Shown in pieces: positions 1-6,887 of a stretch of DNA of 7,938 bases. A program made the position numbers and the translations under genes. This stretch comes from an uncultured Lachnospiraceae bacterium (GTDB lineage: Bacteria; Bacillota; Clostridia; Lachnospirales; Lachnospiraceae), in the NCBI GenBank assembly GCA_910586025.1, contig CAJUIO010000140.1, positions 1 to 7,938 on the forward strand, read 5' to 3'. How positions within the stretch are numbered: position 1 is the stretch's first letter; each line of letters starts with the position of its first letter. The notes under the pieces were generated by a model, which made no database searches, was not told the origin of the DNA, and was given only the letters and a program-made list of their open reading frames with translations.

Positions 1-1069
1 AAAAGCGGGCATCCTCAACCTTCTGGTGCTTTCGACAGCCATTGAACCCCATTTCCTTCATGATGCGGATATCCTCTGCAAAGGCCTCGTCGGAGGGCGC
101 TGTCAGGATGCCGTCCCGCCAGTACCCCTGATCCAGAACCAGCTTGAAATAGTAGGGATGGTTATTCAGGTAAGTGATTCCGTCCTTTGTGTGAATCTTG
201 CGCATGCCGAAATAGCTTTCAACCGTATCGGTCACGACACCGTTTGCGACCAGACGGAAGGTGACATCAAAGAGCGCGGGATTTTCCGGACTCCACAGCC
301 GCTGCTTTCCGTGAGCGGATCCGCAGAAAATATGATCCTTTGACAGGTGAATGCTGCGGCGGAATATGCTTTTGTTATTCACCAGATAACGATCCCTGCA
401 GATCACGTCTCCCTGAAAGGAAATGTCTGCCTCCAGATACATTTCGTCCATATAACCGGAGAATTCGGCCTCCAGAAGGACAGTGTCAGTATCGATATCC
501 GGCGTGAATTTTACGTGAGAGATATGGCAGGGATCTACCGGCTCCATCCATACGCTCTGCCAGATTCCCGTGGTTCTGGTGTACCAGATCCCGGCGCTTT
601 TTTCCTCCCAGAACTGCTTTCCTCTGGGAATGGTCTCGTCTTTTGACGGGTCATAGACGGCCACGGCAAGGGACTGCTCGCTGCCCGGGGAGAGACAGTC
701 GGTGATATCTGCGCAAAATCCGATATTTCCTCCGGTGTGAGCAGCGCAGAGCATGCCGTTGACAAACACCCTGCACTGATAGTCAACAGCCTCAAAGTGC
801 AGAAGGATTCTTTTTCCGTTCCATTCTTCGGGAATGGAAAAACGCCTTTTATAGAAAACCCGGTCATGCATGGATGTATCATGAATGCCGCTCAGACTGC
901 TCTCAAAGCAGAAGGGAACCTGGATTTTGCCGCTCAGAGAATGAGAGTCCCGCTCCCAGTGTTCTGCGGCGGCGCGGTTTTCGTCGTCGAATGCAAAGTC
1001 CCAGGTTCCGTTCAGGTTCTGCCAGTCCTTGCGGATAAATTGTGGTCTTGGATATTCTGTTCTTTTCAT
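1..1069 (-). CDS. Glycoside hydrolase family 2 enzyme (beta-galactosidase/beta-glucuronidase type), 3' end missing
   Basis: I translated the minus strand from the ATG at 1069; the frame stays open for 356 codons to the window edge. The order of domains is that of GH2. A sugar-binding beta-sandwich covers about residues 10-175, with VPF at 51-53, ESSLSGI at 56-62, VNG at 103-105, HTGG at 111-114, PRGKQ at 148-152 and GIWYTRTTGIWQ at 160-171. An immunoglobulin-like domain follows at about 180-290, with LWSPENP at 258-264 and YFGMRKI at 286-292. The TIM barrel then begins, with LDQGYW at 312-317 and RKHQKVED at 346-353. The catalytic glutamates lie further on and are outside the window. There is no signal peptide, so the enzyme is probably cytoplasmic and acts on imported oligosaccharides, releasing a beta-linked galactosyl, glucuronyl or similar residue. 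The start has an AAGGAAAG ribosome site in the 14-nt gap after the GH43 gene, so the two genes are probably cotranscribed. The family is certain; the substrate cannot be read from this part. Confidence 0.93.
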   Translation of the reverse strand, partial: MKRTEYPRPQFIRKDWQNLNGTWDFAFDDENRAAAEHWERDSHSLSGKIQVPFCFESSLSGIHDTSMHDRVFYKRRFSIPEEWNGKRILLHFEAVDYQCRVFVNGMLCAAHTGGNIGFCADITDCLSPGSEQSLAVAVYDPSKDETIPRGKQFWEEKSAGIWYTRTTGIWQSVWMEPVDPCHISHVKFTPDIDTDTVLLEAEFSGYMDEMYLEADISFQGDVICRDRYLVNNKSIFRRSIHLSKDHIFCGSAHGKQRLWSPENPALFDVTFRLVANGVVTDTVESYFGMRKIHTKDGITYLNNHPYYFKLVLDQGYWRDGILTAPSDEAFAEDIRIMKEMGFNGCRKHQKVEDARF

Positions 1070-1083
1070 GATAGTCTTTCCTT

Positions 1084-2607
1084 TCATTTCTTTTCGGACA
1101 AAATACTGATCTCCGACAGAGGGATGTGATCCAGACCCTCCCGCAGAGAAAGGGAGAGCTCAATAGTATCTGTCTCATAAGCGTCAAAGTACAGCAGCAG
1201 CGGCAGGGATGCGTCCGCATTTACCGCAAACTCCTCCGACAATGATTTTTCTCCCGCCCGCAGACGAATTGCGGCAATATCGCTCTCATGGTCAATGCCC
1301 GGATAGACTGCAATACCGCAGATGGGGAGCTTTTCCTCCGATATCAGAGTTATCTGTACAATCCCGTTCTGCGCCGTAAGCTCCGTCTCGATCCATGCGT
1401 GTCTTGTGGAGACGGAAAACAGGCCGTCGGTGAGCAGCTCCTCCGAAGGGGCATCCTGCGTCCGCGTTTCCATGCTGCCGCTATACGCCCGGAAGAGAGG
1501 GGTTACATCGGCAGAGGAAATTCCCGAGGGATGAGGCTGCAGGGAGGTGGTCGGTCCGCTGATAAAAAGCCTTCCGTCCGATGTAAAGCCAGCCCTGTCG
1601 ATGTTCACCTTGCGGTTGCCGCCAGGGTTTGTGAGGTCGGTATGGGAATGATATACCGCCCACAGCTGTGAGCCGTCGGGAGACACGGTAAAGCTGTGAT
1701 GCCCGGTGCCGGAGACATCTCTGCGCAGACCCGAGGTCAGCAGAGGGTTTTCCTGCGCCTTTACAAAGGTTCCCAGAGGCGTGTCGCTGACGGCATAGCC
1801 CAGGGAGTAGGAGGGGCTTGCAAAAAAATTCGCCGAGTAGGTGAGATAATATTTTCCGTCGTGCTTTATCATCTCCGGACCCTCGTTCCACCAGGTGTCG
1901 CCGGGTGCCTTTTCCCATTTCTGCTCCGGAGTGAGAAGCTTTACGGCTTCTCCCTGGATGGAGAGCAAATCGTCACTTAGCGGCACTCCGTAGATCTCGC
2001 TTTTCTTGAGATATCCGTCCTTGTTTTCGGAGCAGTCTCTGGAATAGTACAGATAGGCATTTCCATTATCATCCAGAAATGCATTTGCGTCAATAACAGC
2101 GTAACCGAAATCAAAAAAAGGCTCGTTTTTTACATCCTCGAACGGCCCGTCGGGGGCGGAGGAGACGGCAAGGCCGATGCGCAGGCTCCCTGATTGATTT
2201 TTTGCGGTATAAAACATATAATATTGTTCGTTGCGGTATACTACCTCCGGTGCCCAGAAGCAATCGGTGCACCAGGAATCCGGCTTTCTTATGTAGCACA
2301 TTTTTTTGTCGCCCCAGTTAACCAGATCGTCGGAATGCCAACAGTAAAAGCCGTTGGGTGCGGAGGTGCAGTACATATAATATCCGCCGTCTTCGGTCTT
2401 AAGAACAAAGGGATCTCCGATGTCGGTCACGCCAAGGTCGTTGGAAAAACAGGTTTGGGTCAGATCATTTTTGAAATAAATCTCTGTTTGCATAGGTGCT
2501 GTCCTCTTTCCGTGAAGGAGCGATATCAGGATGCTCGACAGGGCGAGGATGCACAAAGCCGCTCCCGACACCACGACGGGCAATCCGTGTTTTAATGTTT
2601 TCTTCAC
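1084..2607 (-). CDS. Glycoside hydrolase family 43 enzyme, membrane-anchored or secreted, with C-terminal discoidin-like domain
   Basis: This is a 507-residue protein with a GTG start preceded by GAAAGG seven bases upstream. Residues 1-35 are a basic start, a hydrophobic stretch (about 9-31) and a positive HGKR tail. I see neither a clear signal-peptidase site nor a lipobox (the only nearby cysteine, C19, follows A-L), so an uncleaved membrane anchor with the enzyme outside is likely. The five-bladed propeller covers about 55-350. It has the expected GH43 acidic residues: Asp65 in GDPF (base), Asp173 in VIDANAF (pKa modulator) and Glu242 in NEGPEM (general acid). GTGHHSF at 300-306 supplies the conserved histidine. 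Family members are mostly alpha-L-arabinofuranosidases, endo-arabinanases, beta-xylosidases and exo-galactanases. Residues about 365-507 look like a beta-sandwich of the F5/8 type C (discoidin) kind, with LLTDG, an aromatic WIETEL strand and a closing LSEISIL; it may bind carbohydrate. The gene leads the leftward unit, with the GH2 gene 14 nt behind. The family is firm; the precise activity and C-terminal fold are inferred. Confidence 0.92.
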   Translation of the reverse strand: MKKTLKHGLPVVVSGAALCILALSSILISLLHGKRTAPMQTEIYFKNDLTQTCFSNDLGVTDIGDPFVLKTEDGGYYMYCTSAPNGFYCWHSDDLVNWGDKKMCYIRKPDSWCTDCFWAPEVVYRNEQYYMFYTAKNQSGSLRIGLAVSSAPDGPFEDVKNEPFFDFGYAVIDANAFLDDNGNAYLYYSRDCSENKDGYLKKSEIYGVPLSDDLLSIQGEAVKLLTPEQKWEKAPGDTWWNEGPEMIKHDGKYYLTYSANFFASPSYSLGYAVSDTPLGTFVKAQENPLLTSGLRRDVSGTGHHSFTVSPDGSQLWAVYHSHTDLTNPGGNRKVNIDRAGFTSDGRLFISGPTTSLQPHPSGISSADVTPLFRAYSGSMETRTQDAPSEELLTDGLFSVSTRHAWIETELTAQNGIVQITLISEEKLPICGIAVYPGIDHESDIAAIRLRAGEKSLSEEFAVNADASLPLLLYFDAYETDTIELSLSLREGLDHIPLSEISILSEKK

Positions 2608-2642
2608 TTTTTTACCTTTCTGTTATTGGATTTGATAGTGCA

Positions 2643-2742
2643 GGCATTCCATTATTTCTGTTGCTAATGGAAAAATTGGAAAACAATTAAAAACATAAAA
2701 AATGTTATAAATGTAAAAATTCAAGCAAAATAATGGAATGCC
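2643..2742. repeat. Perfect 15-nt inverted repeat plus third copy of its core (putative operator)
   Basis: The left arm GGCATTCCATTATTT (2643-2657) is the exact reverse complement of the right arm AAATAATGGAATGCC (2728-2742), with 70 bases between. The 8-base core TAATGGAA occurs three times: inverted at 2647-2654, direct at 2665-2672 and direct at 2731-2738. The first two copies make a compact 26-bp dyad (8-10-8) about 40 bases upstream of the GH43 start codon. The arrangement fits multiple binding sites for one dimeric regulator with possible looping, the adjacent ArsR-like protein being the obvious candidate. It could also form RNA structure in the GH43 leader. The repeats are seen directly; the operator role is inferred. 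Confidence 0.6.
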
Positions 2743-2758
2743 CTTCTTAAAGTTACAA
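2730..2758 (-). promoter_or_regulatory. Candidate promoter for the GH43-GH2 unit
   Basis: On the minus strand, TTGTAA (2753-2758) and CATTAT (2730-2735) are 17 bases apart, each matching the sigma-A consensus at four of six positions. The -10 element would fall inside the right arm of the 15-nt inverted repeat, so a protein bound there would block it. The leader would be about 115 nt and contain the 26-bp dyad. In such AT-rich DNA matches of this quality arise by chance, so this is weak. Confidence 0.25.
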
Positions 2759-2802
2759 TAGAAATGTTGTAAAGTCTATAGATTATTTAACCAAAGTATT
2801 GG

Positions 2803-2819
2803 TATAAATGGGGTTTATA
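2803..2819. repeat. TATAAA-N5-TTTATA dyad
   Basis: A perfect 6-5-6 inverted repeat around TGGGG. It is flanked on the left by ATTGG and on the right by TTGG in direct orientation. It sits near the middle of the divergent region and could be a second protein-binding site, but composition alone could also produce it. Confidence 0.3.
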
Positions 2820-2920
2820 TTGGTGAGTAATAGACAAAAAGCATGCAGTTAAAAATGAAAATCTTAATTTGTAGTGAAATATACACAAAAATAAACCAAC
2901 AATTATTATGTTTTAAACAA

Positions 2921-2950
2921 TTGACAAGAGGAGGTGCGTGAACGTATGAT
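2921..2950 (+). promoter_or_regulatory. Candidate promoter for the regulator-transporter operon
   Basis: A perfect TTGACA (2921-2926) is followed after 18 bases by TATGAT (2945-2950), which matches the -10 consensus at five of six. A 17-base spacing to GTATGA is also possible. Transcription would begin near 2957, giving a leader of about 75 nt before the regulator start. This is the best sigma-A match in the divergent region. The spacer contains GGAGG, which also looks like a ribosome site for a small frame at 2946; both cannot serve the same transcript. Confidence 0.5.
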
Positions 2951-3005
2951 GAGATTGGAAAAACAAATTAGAAACATAATTTATGTCATAAACCGGAAAG
3001 CATAA
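2946..3005 (+). CDS. Possible 19-residue leader peptide
   Basis: An ATG at 2946 opens a 19-codon frame rich in basic and hydrophobic residues, ending in TAA 28 nt before the regulator start. AGGAGG lies at 2929-2934, 11 nt upstream of the ATG, a little far but usable. The frame overlaps the -10 element of the best promoter candidate, so it can be translated only if transcription starts further upstream. I see no similarity to a known peptide. Chance is the more likely explanation. Confidence 0.15.
   Translation: MMRLEKQIRNIIYVINRKA
2974..2991. repeat. Two nested small dyads upstream of the regulator (possible autoregulatory site)
   Basis: ACATAA and TTATGT (2974-2979 and 2981-2986) form a 6-1-6 dyad. 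TTATG and CATAA (2981-2985 and 2987-2991) form a 5-1-5 dyad sharing the TTATG element. They lie just downstream of the candidate promoter, where a repressor would block transcription. ArsR-type proteins often bind such AT-rich dyads near their own promoter, but the repeats are short. Confidence 0.3.
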
Positions 3006-3033
3006 CAAATCTGAAAAGGAAGGAGGTATCAAC

Positions 3034-4002
3034 TTGAAAACAAATAAGAAAAGGATAACACTTGATCTGAAAAATTTACAGCAGACTGCGTTGGTGGGGA
3101 AGGCCCTGTCATCGGAGATAAGACTTGAGATGCTGAAGCTCTTGATAGAGAGATCTGCAAACATCAGCGAGATGGCGGCTGAGTTCGGACTGCCCCAGTC
3201 ATCGGCGGCACTCCATGTGAAGGTTTTGGAGGAGGCGGGCATGATCTCCGTGATTGAGCAGCCGGGTGTGCGCGGGGCACAGAAGGTCTGCGGCATCTCA
3301 TTTGAGGATATTTACCTGAACGCTTTTAAGCACAAGGTGGATCAGGATGACAGCAAGGTCTTCCGGTTTCCCATGCCTATAGGCAATTATTTTGACTGTG
3401 AGGTTGAGGGAAACTGCGGAATCATCAGCGAGAAGGGATATCTTGGCGTTGAGGATTTTCCGTCCAGCTTTTACTGGCCGGACCGGACGCAGGCCCAGCT
3501 GCTCTGGTTTAATACCGGCTTTGTGGAATACCGTTTTCCAACGCATCTGCTCAGAAGCGGACAGATTCAGGAAGTGTCCTTTTCTTTTGAAATCTGCTCG
3601 GAAGCGCCCGGTTATCAGAACGACTGGCCCTCTGATATTTCTGTCTGGATCAACGGACGGGAGATCGTCACCATGACGCTGCCGGGAGATTTCGGCGGCA
3701 GGAGAGGCAGGCTGAACCCTGAGTGGTGGGGAGATACCATGACGCAGTTCGGCTTATACAAGTCAATTAAGATTAACTCGCTGGGCTGCTATGAGGACGA
3801 TATCAAATGCTCGAATTTATCGTTGGATTCGCTCCATTTGGAGAAGGGAAATTATATCAGCTTTAAGCTGGGAGTGAGACCGGATGCTCCTCATGTGGGA
3901 GGAATGAATCTGTTTGGGGAAAAGTTCGGAGACTACGCACAGGGACTTGTCATGAAGGTGAAGGTGGCAAACGGGAATTCCCAGCAGGAGGAAGTGTTTT
4001 AA
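3034..4002 (+). CDS. ArsR-type winged-helix regulator fused to a large beta-rich putative sensor domain
   Basis: The 322-residue frame starts with TTG at 3034, chosen because AAGGAGGT (3020-3027) ends six bases before it. Residues about 18-98 form an ArsR-like winged helix: KALSSEIRLEMLKLL (helix pair), ISEMAAEFGLPQ, then the recognition helix SSAALHVKVLEEAGMI at 56-71 and a beta wing to about 90. The usual ArsR metal-binding CxC motif is absent, so metal sensing is unlikely. Residues about 118-315 are rich in aromatics, glycine and predicted strands, with FYWP, LLWFNTGFVEYRFP, VWINGRE and NPEWWGD (228-234), suggesting a jelly-roll or galactose-binding-like fold. Canonical ArsR proteins are only about 100-120 residues. 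The gene is the first of a rightward operon, 28 nt before the binding-protein gene, and faces the hydrolase genes. I infer a sugar-responsive regulator of both units. The DNA-binding domain is well supported; the ligand is unknown. Confidence 0.8.
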   Translation: MKTNKKRITLDLKNLQQTALVGKALSSEIRLEMLKLLIERSANISEMAAEFGLPQSSAALHVKVLEEAGMISVIEQPGVRGAQKVCGISFEDIYLNAFKHKVDQDDSKVFRFPMPIGNYFDCEVEGNCGIISEKGYLGVEDFPSSFYWPDRTQAQLLWFNTGFVEYRFPTHLLRSGQIQEVSFSFEICSEAPGYQNDWPSDISVWINGREIVTMTLPGDFGGRRGRLNPEWWGDTMTQFGLYKSIKINSLGCYEDDIKCSNLSLDSLHLEKGNYISFKLGVRPDAPHVGGMNLFGEKFGDYAQGLVMKVKVANGNSQQEEVF

Positions 4003-4030
4003 CCTAAAATGAAAGGAATGGAATAATCAT

Positions 4031-5815
4031 ATGAAAAGAAAGATTGTTGGTTTATTGCTGGCTGTGACAATGACGATTGGTATATTTGCAGGCTGCGGTT
4101 CTACACCGGAGGCACCGTCCTCGGGCGCTGCGGCTGATACGGAAAAGGCTGATACGGAGGCTGCGGGATCAGAGACCGAGGCTTCCTCGGGATCCGGGGA
4201 AGAGGCAGAAGGCTCCGGCGCAGAGGATCTTACGGCGCTGCGCGGGAATACGGCTCCTACGGAGGAGGAGATCCAGCTGGTAAACACTACCCTGAATGAT
4301 ACATATCTGGGTGATGTGTTCAGCGAGGTTATCCCCAATAACTATTCCGCCTATCCGTGGAAGGAGGAGGTGACGCTCGATGTCTGGATGGCGAATAACT
4401 CCATTCTGTCCTCCGTATGTCCTGATCTGAACGATCACCGTGTATTTAACCAGCTTGAGGAGCTGACAGGGATCAAGCTGAACTTTATCGTTCCCGCACT
4501 GGGAGAGGAGACTACGGAATTCAACCTGATGATTGCCAGCGGAGAGCTTCCGGACATTATCATCGGAGCCGACCGCTATGTGGGAGGTATTGCCGCGGGC
4601 GTTAACGAAGGCGCATACATGGATCTGACGGATGTTCTGGATGAATATATGCCAAACTACGCCGCATGGAGGAATTCCGACGAAGAGCGCAGAAAGACAA
4701 CCATCACGGATGAGGGTGTGGTTGGCGGTGTGTACGGCATCGCTCCCTACAATGAATGGTGCTGGTTCGGACTCCTGATTAAGCAGGAAGCGCTGGATAA
4801 GACGGGACTTCCGGTACCCGAGACGATTGACGAGCTTCACGACTTTCTGGTGGCCTGCAAGGAGCAGGGATATGATCAGCCTCTGAATTACGGTTCCACC
4901 TATGGTCAGATTTTTACAGGTATTATCAATGGCGCTTACGGCGTTTGGGACTGGATGTTTGTGGATGATAACGGAAAAGCCGCATGGGGCCCCGGGCAGG
5001 AAAAGGCAAAGGAATATCTGGCCACCATGCAGAGCTGGTATGAGGAAGGCCTTTTGAATACGGACTGGGCTACTGCGGATTTCAATCAGAGGATGGCGGA
5101 AGCGGTTTCTGACGACTGTGCGGTTATGATGGACTCCCCTGATACTATGTGGGGATATTGGAAAGAGGATAATGATATTGATTTTGTTGCGGCTCTGAAT
5201 CCGGTTCTTACCAAAGGAGAGCAGTCAAGACAGACCTACCGTAATTTTAAGAAGACAGGTTCCGTTGCGGCGGTTACGACACAGTGCAAGAACGTGGAAG
5301 CGGCCTGCGCATTCCTCGACTTTGCATATACCAAGAAGGGCTGGGAGGTTTACAACTACGGCACTTACGGAGATGTGCATCTGATTGATGAGAACGGACT
5401 GCCTTATTTCTTCGCAGAAGGGCTGATGTACAATGATCCCGAGGGCCAGCCGGTGAGCAACCTGATCTGGAAGTATCGCATTCATGACGGTGCGGATATC
5501 CGGGACGAACACAATTCCAATCCGCTGATCACTGCGGAGGGCAGTTATTCCGGCGACATTCGCGATTACTGGACCAAGAACATGGACTCCACACTGACCA
5601 TGCCCCCTGTTACCTTCACTCCGGAGGAAGCGGCCAGAGAGGGAGAGCTTGGAACAATTCTGTCCACTATGAGAAACGAGTATTTCTCCAAGATTATTAT
5701 GGGGCAGCTTCCTGTAGACGCTTATGACGAATTCCTGGCGAACGCAAAGGCGCAGGGTATGGATGAATTCATCGCCTTGTGGCAGGCGGCCCTGGATCGT
5801 TATAATGCGAGATAG
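4031..5815 (+). CDS. Lipoprotein solute-binding protein of a CUT1 carbohydrate ABC importer
   Basis: The 594-residue product begins with a lipoprotein signal (MKRK, hydrophobic core, lipobox F-A-G-C with Cys22). A low-complexity Ser/Glu/Ala/Gly tether follows to about residue 66, so the mature protein is anchored to the outer face of the membrane. From about residue 113 it reads as a family 1 extracellular binding protein of the large LipO/YtcQ type: LDVWMANN strand, HRVFNQLEELTGIKLNF, then FNLMIASGELPDIII, and conserved aromatic segments (WGYWKEDN) later. The length is normal for this oligosaccharide-binding group, which is bigger than the 400-residue maltose type. It should capture the oligosaccharide and deliver it to the two permeases downstream. 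AAAGGA at 4012-4017 gives a rather long spacing (13 nt) to the ATG. The gene lies between the regulator and the permeases and is separated from the latter by a strong hairpin. The ligand cannot be read from the sequence. Confidence 0.94.
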   Translation: MKRKIVGLLLAVTMTIGIFAGCGSTPEAPSSGAAADTEKADTEAAGSETEASSGSGEEAEGSGAEDLTALRGNTAPTEEEIQLVNTTLNDTYLGDVFSEVIPNNYSAYPWKEEVTLDVWMANNSILSSVCPDLNDHRVFNQLEELTGIKLNFIVPALGEETTEFNLMIASGELPDIIIGADRYVGGIAAGVNEGAYMDLTDVLDEYMPNYAAWRNSDEERRKTTITDEGVVGGVYGIAPYNEWCWFGLLIKQEALDKTGLPVPETIDELHDFLVACKEQGYDQPLNYGSTYGQIFTGIINGAYGVWDWMFVDDNGKAAWGPGQEKAKEYLATMQSWYEEGLLNTDWATADFNQRMAEAVSDDCAVMMDSPDTMWGYWKEDNDIDFVAALNPVLTKGEQSRQTYRNFKKTGSVAAVTTQCKNVEAACAFLDFAYTKKGWEVYNYGTYGDVHLIDENGLPYFFAEGLMYNDPEGQPVSNLIWKYRIHDGADIRDEHNSNPLITAEGSYSGDIRDYWTKNMDSTLTMPPVTFTPEEAAREGELGTILSTMRNEYFSKIIMGQLPVDAYDEFLANAKAQGMDEFIALWQAALDRYNAR

Positions 5816-5851
5816 TCAAAGCAGCATCTGACAACGGCAGCTGATAGCAGT

Positions 5852-5885
5852 CCCGGCCTGCGCGCTTTGCGGCGCGGGGGCCGGG
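5852..5885 (+). promoter_or_regulatory. GC-rich intergenic hairpin between binding-protein and permease genes
   Basis: CCCGGCC (5852-5858) pairs perfectly with GGCCGGG (5879-5885), and inside it CGCGC (5861-5865) pairs with GCGCG (5872-5876) around a six-base loop. No run of T follows, so it is not a standard intrinsic terminator. Such hairpins after binding-protein genes commonly protect the upstream message from 3' exonucleases or cause partial termination, making the binding protein more abundant than the permeases. The structure is seen; the role is inferred. Confidence 0.65.
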
Positions 5886-5918
5886 CAAAGTTTCCCATAT
5901 CTAGGATTGGAGTCCGCT

Positions 5919-6875
5919 ATGAAAATAAAAACCAGACAAAATACCGGATTAAGACAGACGGTAGATTTTAAGACGGCGCTTAGAAAGGATTTGAAAAAGA
6001 ATTCCTTTGCATATCTTCTGCTTGTTCCGGTTCTTCTGTGGTATATCGTATTCTGCTATGCACCCATGTGGGGAGTGCTTCTGGCCTTCAAGGATTATAA
6101 GCCGCTGCTGGGATTTGGCGACAGCCAGTGGGTGGGACTGAAGCACTTCAAGGACTTTCTGTCCGGTCCGTACTTTGTCAGGACAGTGAAAAACACATTT
6201 ATGCTCAATATCTGGGGACTGGCCTTTGGCTTTACATCCCCGATTATCCTGGCGCTGCTGCTGAATGAGATAAAGGCCATGCGCTTTAAGAAGGTGGTGC
6301 AGACGATCACCTATATGCCGCATTTCATTTCCCTGGTGGTTATCTGCGGAATGATCCACATTTTTACCCAGTCGGGCGGTATTCTGACTCAGCTGGTGGA
6401 TGCGGTGACGGGAACGGAGCATGCGTCTCTTCTGGGGTATTCCAACATGTTCCGGCCGATCTACACATTTTCCGGGATCTGGCAGAACATCGGATGGGAT
6501 TCCATTATCTATCTGTCCGCCATGAGCTCTATTGATCCCGGCCTGTATGAGGCGGCGGAGATTGACGGAGCGGGCAGGTTCCGCAAGATGTGGCACGTGA
6601 CTCTGCCGCAGATCAGGCCTACCATTATTATTCTGTTTATTTTTGCGGTAGGCGGACTGATGGCATCGGGGCATGAGAAGATTATTCTTTTGTATAATCC
6701 GCTTACTTATGAGACCGGCGATGTCATTGCTTCTTACGTATACAGACGAGGCCTTCAGGAGGCGAGCTACAGCTTTGCCACGGCGGTGGGCCTGATCAGC
6801 TCTTTGGTCAATTTCCTGCTTTTGTGGTTCACGAACCGTGTGTCAAGAAAGTATTCGGAAATCAGTATTTTTTAG
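5919..6875 (+). CDS. Carbohydrate ABC importer permease, LplB-type
   Basis: The product is a 318-residue inner-membrane protein with six predicted membrane segments: about residues 30-55, a second beginning NTFMLNIWGLAFGF, then HFISLVVICGMIHIF, IYTFSGIWQNIGW, IIILFIFAVGGLM, and a last in the C-terminal LISSLVNFLLLWF. The cytoplasmic EAA loop at 211-230 reads EAAEIDGAGR, ending in TLP; it docks onto the ATPase. The start FAYLLLVPVLLWYIVFCYAPMWG and the ending YSEISIF are typical of the LplB/YteP group. I prefer the ATG at 5919, because GGAG (5909-5912) is six bases upstream. An in-frame TTG at 5907 overlaps that site and would add four residues. The protein pairs with the next gene's product to form the transmembrane pore. 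It lies 103 nt after the binding-protein gene, with the hairpin in between. Confidence 0.94.
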   Translation: MKIKTRQNTGLRQTVDFKTALRKDLKKNSFAYLLLVPVLLWYIVFCYAPMWGVLLAFKDYKPLLGFGDSQWVGLKHFKDFLSGPYFVRTVKNTFMLNIWGLAFGFTSPIILALLLNEIKAMRFKKVVQTITYMPHFISLVVICGMIHIFTQSGGILTQLVDAVTGTEHASLLGYSNMFRPIYTFSGIWQNIGWDSIIYLSAMSSIDPGLYEAAEIDGAGRFRKMWHVTLPQIRPTIIILFIFAVGGLMASGHEKIILLYNPLTYETGDVIASYVYRRGLQEASYSFATAVGLISSLVNFLLLWFTNRVSRKYSEISIF

Positions 6876-6887
6876 GGAGGCATGGCT

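Larger units (their letters stand above)
2608..3033. other. AT-rich divergent intergenic region
   Basis: These 426 bases separate the GH43 start from the regulator start and are much richer in A and T than the flanking genes. They hold the ribosome site of GH43 (minus strand, 2615-2620), a perfect 15-nt inverted repeat, a nested 8-nt dyad, a TATAAA/TTTATA dyad, candidate promoters for both directions, a possible 19-codon reading frame and two nested small dyads just before the regulator. There is no convincing longer gene. Such a layout is typical of a shared control region between a sugar-specific regulator/transporter operon and its hydrolase genes. The individual elements are listed separately with their own confidence. 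Confidence 0.8.

Noticed and set aside
26..1129. Several plus-strand frames of about 100-130 codons
   Set aside because: They are antisense to the GH2 and GH43 genes. The minus-strand GH2 translation has continuous family motifs over all 356 codons.
1481..1918. Open frame of 145 codons on the minus strand
   Set aside because: Same strand but out of frame with the GH43 gene, which covers it with clear catalytic motifs. The alternative product is Arg/Gly/Pro-rich and looks random.
2545..2607. Lipoprotein signal in GH43
   Set aside because: Cys19 sits in the middle of the hydrophobic stretch after A-L, which does not fit a lipobox, and the basic HGKR tail fits an anchor better.
2608..3033. Catabolite-repression (cre) site in the divergent region
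   Set aside because: I looked for the TGNAANCGNTNNCA pattern and found no convincing match by eye; a computed scan could still find a degenerate one.
4169..4840. Open frame of 223 codons on the minus strand
   Set aside because: Antisense to the binding-protein gene, with no plausible ribosome site or domain. It is a by-product of codon use in the real gene.
5852..5885. Intrinsic terminator after the binding-protein gene
   Set aside because: The stem is strong but is followed by CAAAG and mixed bases, not a T-run, and the operon clearly continues into the permeases.
5949..6674. Long open frame of 241 codons on the minus strand
   Set aside because: It lies entirely antisense to the first permease, whose membrane segments and EAA loop are unmistakable. 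The antisense protein is rich in His, Gln and Arg with no recognisable domain.
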